Assembly: GCA_031178105.1 (NCBI GenBank)
Contig: JAPSJX010000013.1
Span: 1-38,987 of the forward strand
From: Agrococcus sp.
Lineage (GTDB): Bacteria > Actinomycetota > Actinomycetes > Actinomycetales > Microbacteriaceae
Length of the DNA stretch: 38,987 nucleotides
Direction: 5' to 3'
A program made the translations under genes and the position numbers. The first letter of the stretch is position 1. Each line of letters starts with the position of its first letter. This document shows, piece after piece, positions 8,762 through 17,485 of this stretch. The notes beneath the pieces were generated by a model, which was not told the DNA's origin, did not search any database, and was given only the letters and a program-made list of their open reading frames with translations.

Positions 8762-10446
8762 GCCCGCGACCGATCGAGGCCGCCGACAGCTGGTGGCGCA
8801 ACGCCGTCTTCTACTGCCTCGACGTGCAGGTGTTCCAGGACTCCGACGGCGACGGAATGGGTGACCTGCAGGGCCTCGTCTCCCGCATCCACACCCTCGC
8901 CGACCTCGGCGTCACGTGTTTGTGGCTCATGCCCTTCTTCCCCACCGCCGACCGCGACGACGGCTACGACATCACCGACTTCTTCGGCGTCGACCCGCGG
9001 CTGGGCACGCTCGGCGACCTCGTCGAGGTCATCCGCGTCGCTCGTGCGCAGGGCATGCGGGTCATCATCGACTTCGTCATGAACCACACGTCGGCCGAGC
9101 ACCCGTGGTTCCGCTCCTCCCGCTCGTCGCGCGACTCCCCGCACCGGGACTGGTACGTCTGGCGGGATGCGCCGCCGGCGGAGCAGGACGCGCCCGTCTT
9201 CCCCGGTGAGGAGGACTCCACCTGGACGAAGGACGAGCGCACGGGCCAGTGGTACCTGCACCACTTCCGCGCGCACCAGCCCGACCTCAACATCGCGCAC
9301 CCGCCCGTGCGGGAGCAGATCGAGCGGAACCTCGGCCTCTGGCTCGAGCTCGGCGTCTCGGGCTTCCGCGTCGACGCGGTGCCGTTCCTCTTCAGCAGCA
9401 GCCCGGACCAGGCCACCGAGACGACCGGGAAGGCGCCCGACTACCAGGGCGCCGACCACCTGCGAGCCATCCAGCGCTTCGTCTCGCGCCGCAACGGCGA
9501 GGCGATGCTGCTCGGCGAGGTGAACCTGCCGCACGAGCAGCAGCTGCAGTGGTTCGAGGCCGAGGGTGAGGCGAGCGGCCTCCACCTGCAGTTCGACTTC
9601 GTCTCGATGCAGCAGCTCTTCCTCTCGCTCGCCAGGAAGGACGCGCGGCCGCTCGCGAAGGCGCTGCGCGACCGGCCGGAGCTGCCGCCCGCGAGCCAGT
9701 GGGCCAACTTCGTGCGCAACCACGACGAGCTCACCCTCGACAAGCTGGCGCCCGACGAGCTCGAGGAGGTCTTCGAGGCGTTCGCGCCCGACGAGGGGAT
9801 GCGGCTGTACGGCCGCGGCATCCGGCGCCGGCTGCCGACGATGCTCGGCGACGACCGCGCGGTGCGGCTCGTCTACACGCTGATGTTCTCGCTGCCCGGC
9901 TGCCCCGTGCTGTTCTACGGCGAGGAGATCGGCATGGGCGAGGACCTCGCGGTGCCGGGCCGCTACGCGGTGCGCACGCCGATGCAGTGGGAGCCGGATG
10001 CGAGCGGGGGCTTCTCCACGGCGCCGCAGAGGAGCTGGACCCGGCCGATCCCGGGTGGCGAGTTCGGGCCGCAGCGCGTCAACGTCGCCGACCAGCAGCG
10101 GGATCCGACGTCGCTGTGGCGGCACATCCAGCAGCTAACAGACCTCTACCGCGACACCCCGGAGCTCGCGTGGGCGAGCCTCGAGGTCGTCGGCGTGCGG
10201 CAGCGGTCGGTGCTCGCGCACGTGTGCCGCGGCGACGACTGGACGATGCTTGCGCTCCACAGCCTGCGCGACGAGCGCGCCGCCGTGAAGCTGGAGCTCG
10301 CGTCGGAGGAGGGGCCGGTGACGCTCGTCGACCGCTTCGACCAGTCCTCGATCACGGTCGACGGCACGCTCGAGCTCGAGCTCGATGCCTACGGCTGGCG
10401 CTGGCTGCTCGTCACGCCGGCCGATGCGGTGATCCGGCGCGCGTGA
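8758..10446 (+). CDS. GH13 alpha-amylase family protein (trehalose-synthase-like)
   Basis: GH13 regions: FVMNHTSAEHPWF, GFRVDAVPFLF (Asp), LLGEVN (Glu), FVRNHDEL (HD). GTG start overlaps the upstream TGA in GTGA. Confidence 0.9.
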   Translation: MSPRPIEAADSWWRNAVFYCLDVQVFQDSDGDGMGDLQGLVSRIHTLADLGVTCLWLMPFFPTADRDDGYDITDFFGVDPRLGTLGDLVEVIRVARAQGMRVIIDFVMNHTSAEHPWFRSSRSSRDSPHRDWYVWRDAPPAEQDAPVFPGEEDSTWTKDERTGQWYLHHFRAHQPDLNIAHPPVREQIERNLGLWLELGVSGFRVDAVPFLFSSSPDQATETTGKAPDYQGADHLRAIQRFVSRRNGEAMLLGEVNLPHEQQLQWFEAEGEASGLHLQFDFVSMQQLFLSLARKDARPLAKALRDRPELPPASQWANFVRNHDELTLDKLAPDELEEVFEAFAPDEGMRLYGRGIRRRLPTMLGDDRAVRLVYTLMFSLPGCPVLFYGEEIGMGEDLAVPGRYAVRTPMQWEPDASGGFSTAPQRSWTRPIPGGEFGPQRVNVADQQRDPTSLWRHIQQLTDLYRDTPELAWASLEVVGVRQRSVLAHVCRGDDWTMLALHSLRDERAAVKLELASEEGPVTLVDRFDQSSITVDGTLELELDAYGWRWLLVTPADAVIRRA

Positions 10447-10449
10447 CGA

Positions 10450-10483
10450 CGAAGGGCCCCGACCTCACGGTCGGGGCCCTTCG
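10450..10483. terminator. Bidirectional hairpin terminator between convergent GH13 and rpsN
   Basis: Perfect 15-bp stem CGAAGGGCCCCGACC-TCAC-GGTCGGGGCCCTTCG. Confidence 0.9.
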
Positions 10484-10497
10484 CGCGGAGCGGGTGC

Positions 10498-10803
10498 TTA
10501 CCAGCTGGACTTGGTCACGCCGGGCAGCTCGCCGCGGTGCGCCATGTCGCGGAAGCGCACGCGCGAGATGCCGAACGCGCCGACGTGGCCGCGGGGGCGG
10601 CCGTCGATCGCGTCGCGCTTGCGCACGCGGACCGGCGAGGCGTTGCGGGGCAGCTTCTGCAGCCCGAGGCGAGCGGCCTCGCGCTCCTCGTCGCTGCTCT
10701 TCGGGTCGACGAGCGCCTTCTTGAGGGCGGCGCGCTTCTCGGCGTAGCGGGCGACGACGATCTTCCGCTGCTCGTTCTTCACGATCATGCTCTTCTTGGC
10801 CAT
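10498..10803 (-). CDS. rpsN: 30S ribosomal protein S14 (long, zinc-ligand-free form)
   Basis: 101 aa, [29 protein letters not shown]...[41 protein letters not shown]; no CxxC pairs. Confidence 0.97.
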   Translation of the reverse strand: MAKKSMIVKNEQRKIVVARYAEKRAALKKALVDPKSSDEEREAARLGLQKLPRNASPVRVRKRDAIDGRPRGHVGAFGISRVRFRDMAHRGELPGVTKSSW

Positions 10804-10973
10804 TATCGCTCCTCTCGGAACTCGACGTGCTGACGCACGATGGGGTCGTACTTCTTCAGCACAAGTCGGTCGGGGTTGTTGCGACGGTTCTTCTTCGTCA
10901 CGTAGGTGTAGCCGGTGCCGGCCGTCGAGCGGAGCTTGATGATCGGACGGACGTCCTGGGACTTCTTCGCCAT
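10803..10973 (-). CDS. rpmG: 50S ribosomal protein L33 (zinc-ligand-free form); absent from supplied ORF track
   Basis: Manual translation: [56 protein letters not shown]. Its stop overlaps the rpsN ATG (TAATG). Confidence 0.97.
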   Translation of the reverse strand: MAKKSQDVRPIIKLRSTAGTGYTYVTKKNRRNNPDRLVLKKYDPIVRQHVEFREER

Positions 10974-11209
10974 CAGAGCTTCACCCCCCGGGCCTGCATG
11001 TCACGGACGACGGCCTCGATGCCACGAGCATCGATGACCTTCATGCCCTTGGCCGAGACGTTGAGCGTCACGTTGCGCTTGAGCGACGGGACGAAGTACG
11101 TCTTGCGCTGCACGTTCGGGTCGAAGCGACGCTTCGTGCGCCGGTGCGAGTGCGAGATGTTGTGCCCGAAGCCGGGAACGGCTCCGGTCACCTGGCATAC
11201 GGCTGCCAT
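10973..11209 (-). CDS. rpmB: 50S ribosomal protein L28 (zinc-ligand-free form)
   Basis: [86 protein letters not shown] upstream of the ATG at 11209. Confidence 0.95.
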   Translation of the reverse strand: MAAVCQVTGAVPGFGHNISHSHRRTKRRFDPNVQRKTYFVPSLKRNVTLNVSAKGMKVIDARGIEAVVRDMQARGVKL

Positions 11210-11230
11210 TGGTGCCTCCATGTGGTTACC

Positions 11231-11246
11231 GTGGGCCTGAGCCCAC
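11231..11246. other. Perfect inverted repeat GTGGGC-CTGA-GCCCAC upstream of rpmB
   Basis: 6-bp perfect stem, 4-nt loop, about 22 nt before the rpmB start codon. Confidence 0.6.
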
Positions 11247-11369
11247 CCAAGATCACTTGCCTGCGCACGCTGAACCCTGGTCCTTGCGGGGTGGGAGGCG
11301 CGTGCGCTGCGCGGCCGAAGCCGCACCAACGAGCAATGCTACGCCATGCGGCTGCCGCGCGGCAAGACG

Positions 11370-12362
11370 TCAGTGCGCCGGCGGGAACGCGGGCTGCCCG
11401 TCGGGGCCCATCGGCAGCGGCGTGCCGTCGGCGTAGGTCGGCCACGGGAGCAGGCCGGCCTGCTGCGGCGGCGGCGCCTGCTGCGGCGGCGGCGCCTGCT
11501 GCGGCACCGGCTGCTGGCCGGGCCACGCGATCTGCTGCGGCCACGGCTGCTGGCCCGGCACCTGCGGCATCGACGCGCCGCGCGTCGCGGGGCGCGGATG
11601 CTCGCCGCGCGCCTCCGCCTCCTGCCAGTCGATGTTGCGGCGGTTCCAGTAGAGGAGCACCGTGATGGAGGCGGCGAGGGCGGTCACGACGATCGCGGCG
11701 ACCGTCGAGCGCCAGTACCACTCCCCGACGTCGATGCCGAAGGCGTCGAGGGCGAAGTGGAGCGTGAGCAGCACACCGACGAGCCCGAGCAGCGCGGCAG
11801 CGACGAGCCCGATGACCCGCGCCATCGCCGCGCGACCGCGGTCGCCCAGCGTGATCAGCCCCCATGCGCCCGCCGCGGCGGCCCGCACCACGAGGATCGT
11901 GAGCAGCACGACGCCCAGCAGCTCGGCGAAGAGCAGGTCGTCCTCCCACGGCTCACGCTCCGCGGCACCCGTGCCGTGCATCCAGATGGCGATCATCAGC
12001 ACGGCCAGCAGGTAGACGTTCGCGGCGACGCCGATGACGAGCGGGGTCGCCGACCGACGTGCGAGCACGAGGTCGAGCGCGAGGAGTCCCGTGAAGGCGA
12101 GGAAGACGACCACGGTCCACACGACGCGGGACGCCTGGCTCTCGAAGTCGCCGACGAAGATGAGCACCACCGTGATGATCGTGACGATCGCCAGCAGGCA
12201 GATGCCGACGAACAGCACCGGCTGGATCCCGAGGATGCGGCGGGGGTGCGACGTCGGCGCCGGCTGCTGCGGCCGGTGCCTGCGCTGCGTGACGTCGTCG
12301 ACGCCGCGCTGATCGACGCCGTGCTGGTGCGGCGCGCCGTGCGCGCTGGGCGGGTTCGTCAC
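11370..12362 (-). CDS. Multi-pass membrane protein of unknown function with Pro/Gln-rich C-terminal tail
   Basis: 330 aa from a GTG start at 12362 with AGGAGG upstream; several TM helices; tail PQVPGQQPWPQQIAWPGQQPVPQQAPPPQQAPPPQQAG. Confidence 0.8.
   Translation of the reverse strand: MTNPPSAHGAPHQHGVDQRGVDDVTQRRHRPQQPAPTSHPRRILGIQPVLFVGICLLAIVTIITVVLIFVGDFESQASRVVWTVVVFLAFTGLLALDLVLARRSATPLVIGVAANVYLLAVLMIAIWMHGTGAAEREPWEDDLLFAELLGVVLLTILVVRAAAAGAWGLITLGDRGRAAMARVIGLVAAALLGLVGVLLTLHFALDAFGIDVGEWYWRSTVAAIVVTALAASITVLLYWNRRNIDWQEAEARGEHPRPATRGASMPQVPGQQPWPQQIAWPGQQPVPQQAPPPQQAPPPQQAGLLPWPTYADGTPLPMGPDGQPAFPPAH
11461..11496. repeat. 2 x 18-bp tandem repeat encoding the Pro/Gln tail (APPPQQ)
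   Basis: TGCTGCGGCGGCGGCGCC repeated perfectly twice. Confidence 0.85.
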
Positions 12363-12447
12363 AGAGGCCTCCTGGGTGCTGCCGCCATGATCACAGCGAT
12401 CCCTGGGCGCTCGCCGCAGGCGCGCGCCGACTGTGGACAGCCGGCAG

Positions 12448-12870
12448 CTACCTCGCCACGGCGCACGACGCGCAGACGCCGAAGATGTCGACGACGTGCT
12501 CGGGCTCGACGAAGCCGTGCGCGGCGGCGACCTGGCCCGCCCATCGCTCGACCGCAGCGGCCTCGAGCTCGACCGTGCGACCGCACCGACGGCAGATGAG
12601 GTGGTGATGGTGCGAGGGGGAGCATGCACGGTACAGGGCCTCGCCACCGGACTGCAGCGCATCCGCCTCGCCGTCCTCCGCGAGCGTCGCGAGCGCTCGG
12701 TAGACCGTCGCGAGGCCCACGGTCGACCCCGCTTGGCGCATCGACTGGTGCAGCGCCTGCGCCGACACGAACTCCTCGCTCGACGCGAGCGCCGCACGCA
12801 CGGCCTCGCGCTGCTTCGTCGTGCGGCGCGGGCCCGGGTCCGGCGCGTCGGTGGCGTCAGCGTGGATCAT
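12448..12870 (-). CDS. zur: Fur-family metalloregulator, probable Zur
   Basis: RRTTKQREAVRAAL...TVGLATVYRALATLAEDGEAD...SPSHHHHLICRRCGRTVEL...VCASCAVAR: Fur fold with HHHH and two CxxC pairs. Last gene of the znu-type block. Confidence 0.8.
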   Translation of the reverse strand: MIHADATDAPDPGPRRTTKQREAVRAALASSEEFVSAQALHQSMRQAGSTVGLATVYRALATLAEDGEADALQSGGEALYRACSPSHHHHLICRRCGRTVELEAAAVERWAGQVAAAHGFVEPEHVVDIFGVCASCAVAR

Positions 12871-12877
12871 GGTGTCC

Positions 12878-13711
12878 TCACGTCGATCGTGCCACGGACC
12901 GGCGCCGACCGGCCGCACGGACCGGACGGAGCCCGGTGACGGCCCACGCGAGGCCGTACAGCACCGCGGCGACGAGCGCGATCGCCCCGCCCGGCGCGAG
13001 GTCGAGCCAGCGGGACGCGAGCAGGCCCGTGATGCCCGACGCGATGCCGATCGCGGGTGCGAGCACGAGCATCCACCGCCAGTCGCGCACGAGGAGCCGC
13101 GCCGCCGCCGCGGGCGCGACGATGAGCGCGACCCCGAGGATCGCGCCGACCACCGGCATGATCGACACGACCGTGCCGGCGATGAGCGCGAGCGAGAGCG
13201 TCTCCGGGATCCCCGGGCGCATCCCCGCGCGGCGGTAGCCGGATTCGTCGGCGCTCGAGAACACGAGGTGCCTGCCGGCGAGCGCCCACACCGCGCCGGC
13301 GGCGGCCAGCACCGCGGCGGTCAGCCCGATGTCAGCGCCGGTGACGGCGAGCACCTGGCCGACGAGGAACGACTCGACGTCGATCGCCAGCGGCGCGAGC
13401 GACTGCAGCAGGGCCCCGAGGGCGAAGCCCGCCGTGAGCATGACGCCCGATGCGACGGCCGGCCCCTGCGAGCGGATGCGCCCGATGCCGACGGCCACGG
13501 CGATGAGCGCGACCGCGGCGACCGCAGCGCCGATCGGCACCGAGCCGCCGAGCATGGCGGCCGCCACGGCGCCCGGGAAGGTCGCGTGGGTGAGCGACAT
13601 CGTGAAGAACGCGCGCTCGCGCAGCACCACGAGCACGCCGATGAGCCCGGCGAGCGCGCCGGCGAGCACGACCTCGAGCATCGCGAGGGCGAAGAAGTCG
13701 AGCTGGGGCAT
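12878..13711 (-). CDS. Metal ABC transporter permease 2 (ZnuB/TroD family)
   Basis: 277 aa; LDFFALAMLEVVLAGALAGLIGVLVVLRERAFFTMSLTHATFPGAVAAAMLG. TGATG overlap with upstream permease. Confidence 0.9.
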   Translation of the reverse strand: MPQLDFFALAMLEVVLAGALAGLIGVLVVLRERAFFTMSLTHATFPGAVAAAMLGGSVPIGAAVAAVALIAVAVGIGRIRSQGPAVASGVMLTAGFALGALLQSLAPLAIDVESFLVGQVLAVTGADIGLTAAVLAAAGAVWALAGRHLVFSSADESGYRRAGMRPGIPETLSLALIAGTVVSIMPVVGAILGVALIVAPAAAARLLVRDWRWMLVLAPAIGIASGITGLLASRWLDLAPGGAIALVAAVLYGLAWAVTGLRPVRAAGRRRSVARST

Positions 13712-14604
13712 CAGCGGCCCCCGCCGGCGACCGGCTCTGAGCGACCCGAGCGGCCGCGGAGCGCTCCGGCCGCGAGCGCCAGGAGGTAGCCGGCGATCAT
13801 CGTCAGCGCCACCGTCGCGCCCGGGGCTGCGTCGAGGCCGAGCGCGGCCAGCTGCACGACGAGCCAGAGGCCGACCCATCCGGTGACGGCGCCGAAGAGG
13901 ATGGCGACGACGACCGCCGCGCGCAGCGACCGCGCGACCGCCCGTGCCGCAGCCGCGGGGACGATGACGACGGCGAGCGCGAGCAGGGTGCCGACCGACG
14001 CGGACGCGGCGACCACCACGAGCGCGATCGCGACGGTGCCGATCATCTCCAGCCGCAGCACGGGCAGGCCCACCCGGCGGGCGCCGGCGGGGTCGAAGGC
14101 GGCGAACAGCTGCGCTCGCGCGGTCACCGCCACGAGCGCCACGCCGACCGCGATGAGGGCGAGCGCGATCCGGAGGTCGCCCCAGGTGATGGTGAGCAGG
14201 CGGCCGAAGAAGAAGTCCGAGAGGCTGCCGGCGATGCCCTCGGTCGTGGAGACGAGCACGACGCCGAGCGAGAAGAAGCTCGTGAGCACGATCGCGACGG
14301 CGGTGTCGCGGGGCTGGCCCCGGCGCGCGATGAGCGCGAGCACGACCGCCGCGACGAGCGCCGCGCCGATCGCGCCGGGCAGCAGGCCCGCCGCGCCCCC
14401 GAGCAGGGCGCCGATCGCGAGCCCCGGGAAGACCGCGTGCGTGAGCCCGTCGGCCGAGAACTCGAGCCGCCGCAGGTGCACGAGCACGCCGACGGTGCCC
14501 GCGGCCACCGCGAGCGCGAGGAGCAGCAGCAGGGGCCGCGCCATGAATGGCACGGCGAAGGGGGTGAACGGATCGAGCAGCGCCGCGATCGACGGCACCG
14601 TCAT
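13711..14604 (-). CDS. znuB: Metal ABC transporter permease 1 (ZnuB/TroC family)
   Basis: 297 aa; PLLLLLALAVAAGTVGVLVHLRRLEFSADGLTHAVFPGLAIGALLGG. Confidence 0.88.
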   Translation of the reverse strand: MTVPSIAALLDPFTPFAVPFMARPLLLLLALAVAAGTVGVLVHLRRLEFSADGLTHAVFPGLAIGALLGGAAGLLPGAIGAALVAAVVLALIARRGQPRDTAVAIVLTSFFSLGVVLVSTTEGIAGSLSDFFFGRLLTITWGDLRIALALIAVGVALVAVTARAQLFAAFDPAGARRVGLPVLRLEMIGTVAIALVVVAASASVGTLLALAVVIVPAAAARAVARSLRAAVVVAILFGAVTGWVGLWLVVQLAALGLDAAPGATVALTMIAGYLLALAAGALRGRSGRSEPVAGGGR

Positions 14605-15437
14605 CGGGCGTCGCGACGGCCGGGCCCGTCCTCGGCCTGCAGCAGGTGCTGGTGGTGCCCGGCGTGCTCGCTCTCGTGGTGCTCGGTGGTGGCGAGCGTG
14701 TGCCCGTCGATCTCCATCACGTGCGAGGCGAACGCGGCCTCGACGCGCTCGAGCGTGAGCACGCATCCGGTCTCGTCGAACGCGATCTGCCGCTGGTTGA
14801 CGAGCAGCGTGCGGTCGCAGACGGCGCGGGCGAGCTCGAGGTCGTGCGTGGAGATGATGAGCGCGACGCCGCGCGCCTTGAGGGCGCGGATGGTGTCGAG
14901 GAGCGCGTCGCGCGAGCCCTGATCGAGTCCGTTGAAGGGCTCGTCGAGCAGCAGCAGCCGCGGCTCGCTCGCGAGGGCGCGGGCGAGGAGCCCGCGCTGG
15001 CGCTGCCCACCGGAGAGGTCGCCGAAGCGGGTGCGGCGCTGCGCGGTGAGGGCGACCGCGTCGAGCGCGTCGGTGACGATGCGCCGGTCGGCGGCGCCCG
15101 GCCACCGCAGCCCGAGGCGCGGCGTGCGGCCCATCGCGACGACCTGCTCGAGCGTCACCGGGAAGGCCGGGTCGATCTCGCTCGACTGCGGCAGCGAACC
15201 GATGTCACCGCGACCCGTCGGCACGCGGAAGACCCGCGCCTCGTGCTGCGCCTGACCCAGGAGACCGGCGAGCAGCGTCGACTTGCCGGCGCCGTTCGGC
15301 CCGATGAGCGCGACCGCCTCGCCCGCGCGGACCTGGAAGCCGACGTCGGTGAGCACCGGCGCCGCGCCGTAGCCGAACGCCGCGTCGGCGACCTCGACGA
15401 CCGTCGCGTCGGAGGGCACCGCCGTGCTCGCGCTCAT
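14601..15437 (-). CDS. znuC: Metal ABC transporter ATP-binding protein
   Basis: Walker A GPNGAGKST, signature LSGGQRQRG, Walker B LLLLDEPF. ATGA overlap with znuA stop. Confidence 0.92.
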   Translation of the reverse strand: MSASTAVPSDATVVEVADAAFGYGAAPVLTDVGFQVRAGEAVALIGPNGAGKSTLLAGLLGQAQHEARVFRVPTGRGDIGSLPQSSEIDPAFPVTLEQVVAMGRTPRLGLRWPGAADRRIVTDALDAVALTAQRRTRFGDLSGGQRQRGLLARALASEPRLLLLDEPFNGLDQGSRDALLDTIRALKARGVALIISTHDLELARAVCDRTLLVNQRQIAFDETGCVLTLERVEAAFASHVMEIDGHTLATTEHHESEHAGHHQHLLQAEDGPGRRDAR

Positions 15438-16519
15438 GAGAGCGATCCTGGCACCGGCAGCGGCTCCGCACCCCATCCGGTGACGAGCGCCGTCGTGTTG
15501 TGGATCTGCGAAGCGATGTAGGTGCCCGTCGGCGAGCCCTCGACGCCCAGCGCGTCCGCGGCGAGCGCGTCCTCGCCCTGGCGCAGCTCGACGCCCGCCT
15601 CGCGGGCGATGGTCGCGGCCAGCTGGGGGTCGATCGCGTTCTCGCTGAACACCACCCGCGCCCCGGTCTCGCGGATCTCGGCGACGAGCTCGTCGATGTG
15701 CGCCGCGCTCGCGTCGGCGCTGTCGTCCAGGCTCGGCAGCACCGTGCCGACGACCTGCACGTCGAACGCGCGCTCGAGGTAGCCGAACGTGTCGTGCGTC
15801 GTGACGACGAGGCGCTCCGCGACCGGCACCTGCTCGATCGACGCGCGCATCCACGCCTCGAGCTCGTGCAGCTCGGTCAGGTACGCCTGGGCGGAGGCGG
15901 CGATGTCGGCCTCCGGGTCGGCGGCGATCACGGCATCGCGCACGGCCTCGGCCTGCGCGATGGCGTTCGCCGGATCGGTCCACACGTGCGGGTCGAAGGC
16001 GCCGTGGTCGTGGCCCTCGTGGCCCTCCTCCTCGGCGGGCTCCTCCTCGGCGTGCGCGGCGTGCTCCTCGGCCGACTCGCCGGCGTGCTCGCCGGCGTGC
16101 TCGCCGGCGTGCTCCTCCTCGGCGTGGTCGTGGCCCTCGTGCGGGTCGTCCTCGGCGGGGATCAGCTCGAGCCCCGCGGAGGTGTCGACGATCGTGCCGG
16201 TGAAGCCTGAGGCCTCGACCGTGCTGTCGAGCCACGTCTCGAGCCCGGCGCCGCTGATCACCAGCAGGTCGGCGCTCGCGAGCGCCGACAGGGCGGAGGG
16301 GCCGGGATCGAACGCGTGGGCGGAGCTGCCCGGCTCGAGCAGGCTCGTCACGGTCGCGGCGTCGCCGACGACCTCGCTCGTGATGTCGGCGAGCTGGGTG
16401 GTCGTCGCGACGATGCGGAGGCCGTCGTCGGTCGCGTCCCGACCCGGCGCGGTGCCTGCGCATCCGGTCAGGACGAGGGCCGTGGCGCCGAGCGCGCCGA
16501 CGGCGGAGAGGTTGCGCAT
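15434..16519 (-). CDS. znuA: Zinc ABC transporter substrate-binding lipoprotein with His/Glu-rich loop
   Basis: Lipobox LVLTGCAG; ZnuA/TroA fold; acidic His-rich loop [53 protein letters not shown]. Confidence 0.92.
   Translation of the reverse strand: MRNLSAVGALGATALVLTGCAGTAPGRDATDDGLRIVATTTQLADITSEVVGDAATVTSLLEPGSSAHAFDPGPSALSALASADLLVISGAGLETWLDSTVEASGFTGTIVDTSAGLELIPAEDDPHEGHDHAEEEHAGEHAGEHAGESAEEHAAHAEEEPAEEEGHEGHDHGAFDPHVWTDPANAIAQAEAVRDAVIAADPEADIAASAQAYLTELHELEAWMRASIEQVPVAERLVVTTHDTFGYLERAFDVQVVGTVLPSLDDSADASAAHIDELVAEIRETGARVVFSENAIDPQLAATIAREAGVELRQGEDALAADALGVEGSPTGTYIASQIHNTTALVTGWGAEPLPVPGSLS
16076..16111. repeat. 3 x 12-bp perfect tandem repeat encoding HAGE units in the ZnuA loop
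   Basis: CTCGCCGGCGTG x3. Confidence 0.9.
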
Positions 16520-16573
16520 GCGTGATCCTTGTCCGGCACGACCACCTGCCGTGCGGAGCCACGCTAGCCGCTG

Positions 16574-16590
16574 TTGAGAACGATTGTCAA
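16574..16590. promoter_or_regulatory. Candidate Zur operator upstream of znuA
   Basis: TTGAGAACGATTGTCAA: 6 of 8 half-site pairs complementary; AT-rich against very GC-rich surroundings; resembles the TGAnAA-x-TTnTCA Zur/Fur layout. Confidence 0.75.
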
Positions 16591-16641
16591 TCGCATGCAG
16601 CCTCCGAGCGATCGTCAGCGCGCGGGTCTAGGCTTCCCGCC

Positions 16642-17472
16642 ATGGAGCGCTCCCACGGCACGTCGCAGTCCGCCATCATCGCCGCCCTCGCGGCGCAGCC
16701 CTCGATCCATCCGGCGCACGAGCTCGAGCGCCGCATCGGCTTCCTCGTCGACTACCTCGCCGCCACCGGTGCGAAGGGCTTCGTGCTCGGCATCTCCGGC
16801 GGGCAGGACTCGACGCTCGCGGGTCGCATGGCGCAGCTCGCCGTCGAGCGCTGCCGGGCCGCGGGGGCCGACGTCTCGTTCGTGGCGGTGCGCCTGCCCT
16901 ACGGCGTGCAGCACGACGAGGCCGACGCGCAGCTCGCGCTCGACTTCATCGGCGCCGACCGCGCGGTGGTCGTGGACGTCAAGCCCGGCGTGGACGAGCT
17001 CGAGCGCGAGGTCGAGGCGGCGATCGGCGAGGTCGTCGACTACCACAAGGGCAACGTCAAGGCGCGGGCGCGGATGGTCGTGCAGTACGCGATCGCCGGG
17101 CAGCTCGGCATGCTCGTGCTCGGGACGGACCACGCCGCCGAGGCCGTGACCGGCTTCTTCACGAAGTACGGCGACGGCGGCGCCGACGTGCTGCCGCTGT
17201 CGGGGCTGACGAAGGGCCAGGGCAAGCAGCTGCTGCAGGAGCTCGGCGCGCCCGACCGGCTGTGGCAGAAGGAGCCGACCGCCGACCTGCTCGACGGCAA
17301 GCCCGGGCAGGCGGACGAGCACGAGCTCGGGGTCAGCTACGACGAGATCGACGCGTTCCTGCGCGGTGAGGACGTCGCCGACGACGTCGCGAGCGAGATC
17401 GTGGGGAAGTACGACCGCACGGAGCACAAGCGCCGGATGCCGGTCGCGCCGAGCGACGACTGGTGGCGCTGA
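16642..17472 (+). CDS. nadE: NAD+ synthase (ammonia-dependent)
   Basis: [60 protein letters not shown]-terminal [15 protein letters not shown]. Confidence 0.97.
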   Translation: MERSHGTSQSAIIAALAAQPSIHPAHELERRIGFLVDYLAATGAKGFVLGISGGQDSTLAGRMAQLAVERCRAAGADVSFVAVRLPYGVQHDEADAQLALDFIGADRAVVVDVKPGVDELEREVEAAIGEVVDYHKGNVKARARMVVQYAIAGQLGMLVLGTDHAAEAVTGFFTKYGDGGADVLPLSGLTKGQGKQLLQELGAPDRLWQKEPTADLLDGKPGQADEHELGVSYDEIDAFLRGEDVADDVASEIVGKYDRTEHKRRMPVAPSDDWWR

Positions 17473-17485
17473 GCGTCGCCCCCCG

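Noticed and set aside
11461-11496. Short tandem repeat as possible CRISPR
   Set aside because: Two adjacent copies without spacers, in frame, encoding a Pro/Gln tail.
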